Made by a program: the position numbers and the translations under genes. From Natronococcus occultus SP4 (GTDB lineage Archaea; Halobacteriota; Halobacteria; Halobacteriales; Natrialbaceae): 64,000 nt of DNA. The stretch is from positions 3,587,001-3,651,000 of the forward strand of contig NC_019974.1 in the NCBI RefSeq assembly GCF_000328685.1, given 5' to 3'. The first letter of the stretch is position 1, and each line of letters opens with the position of its first letter. The notes below the pieces were generated by a model, which ran no database searches, had not been told where the DNA came from, and saw only the letters and a list, made by a program, of their open reading frames with translations. This document shows positions 62,597 to 64,000 of the stretch, in pieces.

Positions 62597-63331
62597 TCAG
62601 TCCTCGAGGACGTCGACGCCGATCCGGGCGGGTTCAGGCACGGGGTCGCTTCCGACGGCGACCGCACCGCGGGCCTCCGTCGCGTCCTCGCCGTCGGTCA
62701 GGACGATCGGGGCCTCGATTAGCAGCGGCGCGAGGACGCCCGCGATCACGGTTCCGAGCTCCGAAAGCGGCGCGCGGACGACGACCCGATCGTCGGGATC
62801 GAGTCCGTGGTCGTCGACGACCCCGCGGGCCGCCTCGAGGGCCTCGCCGTGGGTCAGCGTCCGCTCGCTGTCGGTCACCAGTGCCGTCTCCGGGTCGACC
62901 GAAAGCGGCGGGAAGGAGGGGTTTTCGCTCCAGAGGCCGGCCTCGAAGTGATGGATCCCCGGCTGGTCGGGCTGGTCGCCGTAGTAAACCCGCTGGGCTC
63001 CCGGCGGCAGCTCGTAGGCGTCGCCGTCCTCGGTCGGCACGACGAGCGCGCGGAACGCGTCCGTCTCAGCGAGGTCGGTCGGCGGATCGAACCGCGTGGT
63101 CCCCTCGAGCAGGGTCGTCCCGAAAAAGGCGAGCAGGGCGAGGGGCCCCTCGCCGGCGACGCCGACGGTGACGTCCTCGCGGACGCCCGAGTGACGAAGG
63201 AAGTTGCCGGCCTTCCACGAGGAGGTACAGAGCCAGTGGCGGTCGTACTCGCGCCCGGTCGCGTCGACCAGCGCCGTCCGATCGCCGCGTCGCTCGCGAG
63301 CGAGCAGATCGTCGACTGTCGCGGCGTTCAT
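62597..63331 (-). CDS. AMP-binding domain protein, N-terminal half only
   Basis: 244 residues from ATG 63331. Starts MNAATVDDLLARERRGDRTA then REYDRHWLCTSSWKAGNFLR, like the N-terminal half of acyl-CoA synthetases (VDxxGREYDR), with DDRVVVRAPLSELGTVIAGV. It lacks the P-loop and the C-terminal lysine domain. It is a stand-alone haloarchaeal shortened protein, not a fresh pseudogene, as its frame is intact. Function unclear. Confidence 0.75.
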   Translation of the reverse strand: MNAATVDDLLARERRGDRTALVDATGREYDRHWLCTSSWKAGNFLRHSGVREDVTVGVAGEGPLALLAFFGTTLLEGTTRFDPPTDLAETDAFRALVVPTEDGDAYELPPGAQRVYYGDQPDQPGIHHFEAGLWSENPSFPPLSVDPETALVTDSERTLTHGEALEAARGVVDDHGLDPDDRVVVRAPLSELGTVIAGVLAPLLIEAPIVLTDGEDATEARGAVAVGSDPVPEPARIGVDVLED

Positions 63332-63379
63332 ACGAACCACTGGGAACCGATCCCAAAAAAGCGCGCCGACTCGCGAACG

Positions 63380-63967
63380 TCAGTCCTCGGCCGCCTCTGC
63401 TGGCTGCTCGAGGTCGGTTCCCAGTAGGTCGAGAAACGCGGCGAGCCACTCGGGGTGATCGGGCCAGGCCTGGGCGGTGACGAGGTTGCCATCCCGGACG
63501 ACGTCGTCCGCCCACTCCGCGCCGGCCTGGCGCATATCGACCTCGAGCGCGGGATAGGCCGTGCAGGTCCGGCCCTCGAGGACGTCCGCGGCCGCGAGGA
63601 TCTGCAGGCCGTGACACAGCGAGGCGACGGGTTTCTCGTCCTCGAAGAAGTGCCGGACCGTCTCGAGGACCTCGTCGTAGGTCCGCAGGTACTCGGGCGC
63701 GCGGCCGCCGGGGACGACGAGCGCATCGTAGTCGCTCGGCTCGACCGCGTCGAAGTCGTGGGTTAGTTCGAAGTTGTGGCCCGGCTTCTCGGTGTAGGTC
63801 TGGTCGCCCTCGAAGTCGTGGATTGCCGTCGGACACTGGTCGCCGGCCTCCTTCTCGGGACAGACGGCGTGGACGTCGTGGCCCACGGCCTGGAGCGCCT
63901 GATACGGCACCATTACCTCGTAGTCCTCGACGAAGTCGCCCGCAAGCAGGAGTATCTGTTCGGACAT
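63380..63967 (-). CDS. DJ-1/PfpI family protein
   Basis: 195 residues starting [20 protein letters not shown]. Nucleophile elbow [20 protein letters not shown] with the conserved Cys-His, and [20 protein letters not shown]. Class I glutamine amidotransferase-like fold; roles include glyoxalase, deglycase or chaperone-like activity. Which one applies is not clear. The gene sits at the right end of the window. Confidence 0.92.
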   Translation of the reverse strand: MSEQILLLAGDFVEDYEVMVPYQALQAVGHDVHAVCPEKEAGDQCPTAIHDFEGDQTYTEKPGHNFELTHDFDAVEPSDYDALVVPGGRAPEYLRTYDEVLETVRHFFEDEKPVASLCHGLQILAAADVLEGRTCTAYPALEVDMRQAGAEWADDVVRDGNLVTAQAWPDHPEWLAAFLDLLGTDLEQPAEAAED

Positions 63968-64000
63968 GGCGTGGTCACGTACACCACAGTTCGTGAAAAC

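Overview
The window looks like chromosome of an extremely halophilic archaeon (class Halobacteria). The base composition is GC-rich with strong G/C preference at third codon positions. Nearly all proteins are acidic (Asp/Glu-rich). Many genes have a TATA-like box about 25-30 nt upstream of the start codon, as in leaderless haloarchaeal transcripts. Several families are typical of haloarchaea: TIGR04024-type F420-dependent oxidoreductase, HalOD1 domain, C69-like protein, Tat-type signals, and abundant tandem universal stress proteins. I cannot fix the genus from sequence alone. No tRNA, rRNA or CRISPR array was seen.

Layout. 1-12.5 kb: a decayed GNAT gene, small membrane proteins, a LysE exporter and UbiA prenyltransferase pair, a ThDP enzyme, a sulfatase, an F420 oxidoreductase, a SAM methyltransferase, a regulator, a quinone reductase and an aminotransferase. 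12.6-25.7 kb: ten universal stress protein (USP) genes with 14 USP domains, interspersed with DUF2267, a TIM-barrel isomerase-like protein, a UbiB-family kinase, a class V aminotransferase and a flavin-type oxidase. An AT-richer islet at about 18.8-19.25 kb carries two coupled small genes. 25.8-26.6 kb: a gene graveyard with a C-terminal nicotinate phosphoribosyltransferase remnant, a cupredoxin remnant and one end of an IS200/IS605-type element. 26.6-28.8 kb: a PPOX-family protein and an ABC-2 exporter.

29.1-42.3 kb is a sulfur and heme block. TusA, DsrE and HalOD1 genes run left. A rhodanese/metallo-beta-lactamase fusion and a split YeeE/YedE transporter run right. They are followed by hemE, hemH, a hemG-like oxidase and thioredoxin, a P1B-4 metal ATPase, a second rhodanese/MBL fusion, OsmC and a cysteine-bearing HTH regulator. 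A repeated motif (CTACACAATATC and variants) lies in the promoters of the sulfur genes and of the regulator, suggesting one regulon. 42.4-43.8 kb: a ParA and acidic-partner pair preceded by dyad repeats.

44-63.9 kb: BrkB-family protein, a C69-like secreted protein lacking its nucleophile, an NSS transporter, a metallophosphoesterase and an LVIVD-repeat protein. The most striking gene is a 1804-residue fusion of acyl-CoA synthetase, enoyl-CoA hydratase and enoyl-CoA reductase (51921-57335). It is collinear with propionyl-CoA synthase of the 3-hydroxypropionate bi-cycle and is preceded by two adjacent dyads. After it come a non-coding stretch with a 71-nt inverted repeat, a zinc ribbon protein, a PadR regulator, a formyltransferase-like protein, a lipoprotein, a PhaC-like hydrolase with Ser replacing Cys, a YciF-type protein, an FAD oxidoreductase, a truncated AMP-binding protein and a DJ-1/PfpI protein.
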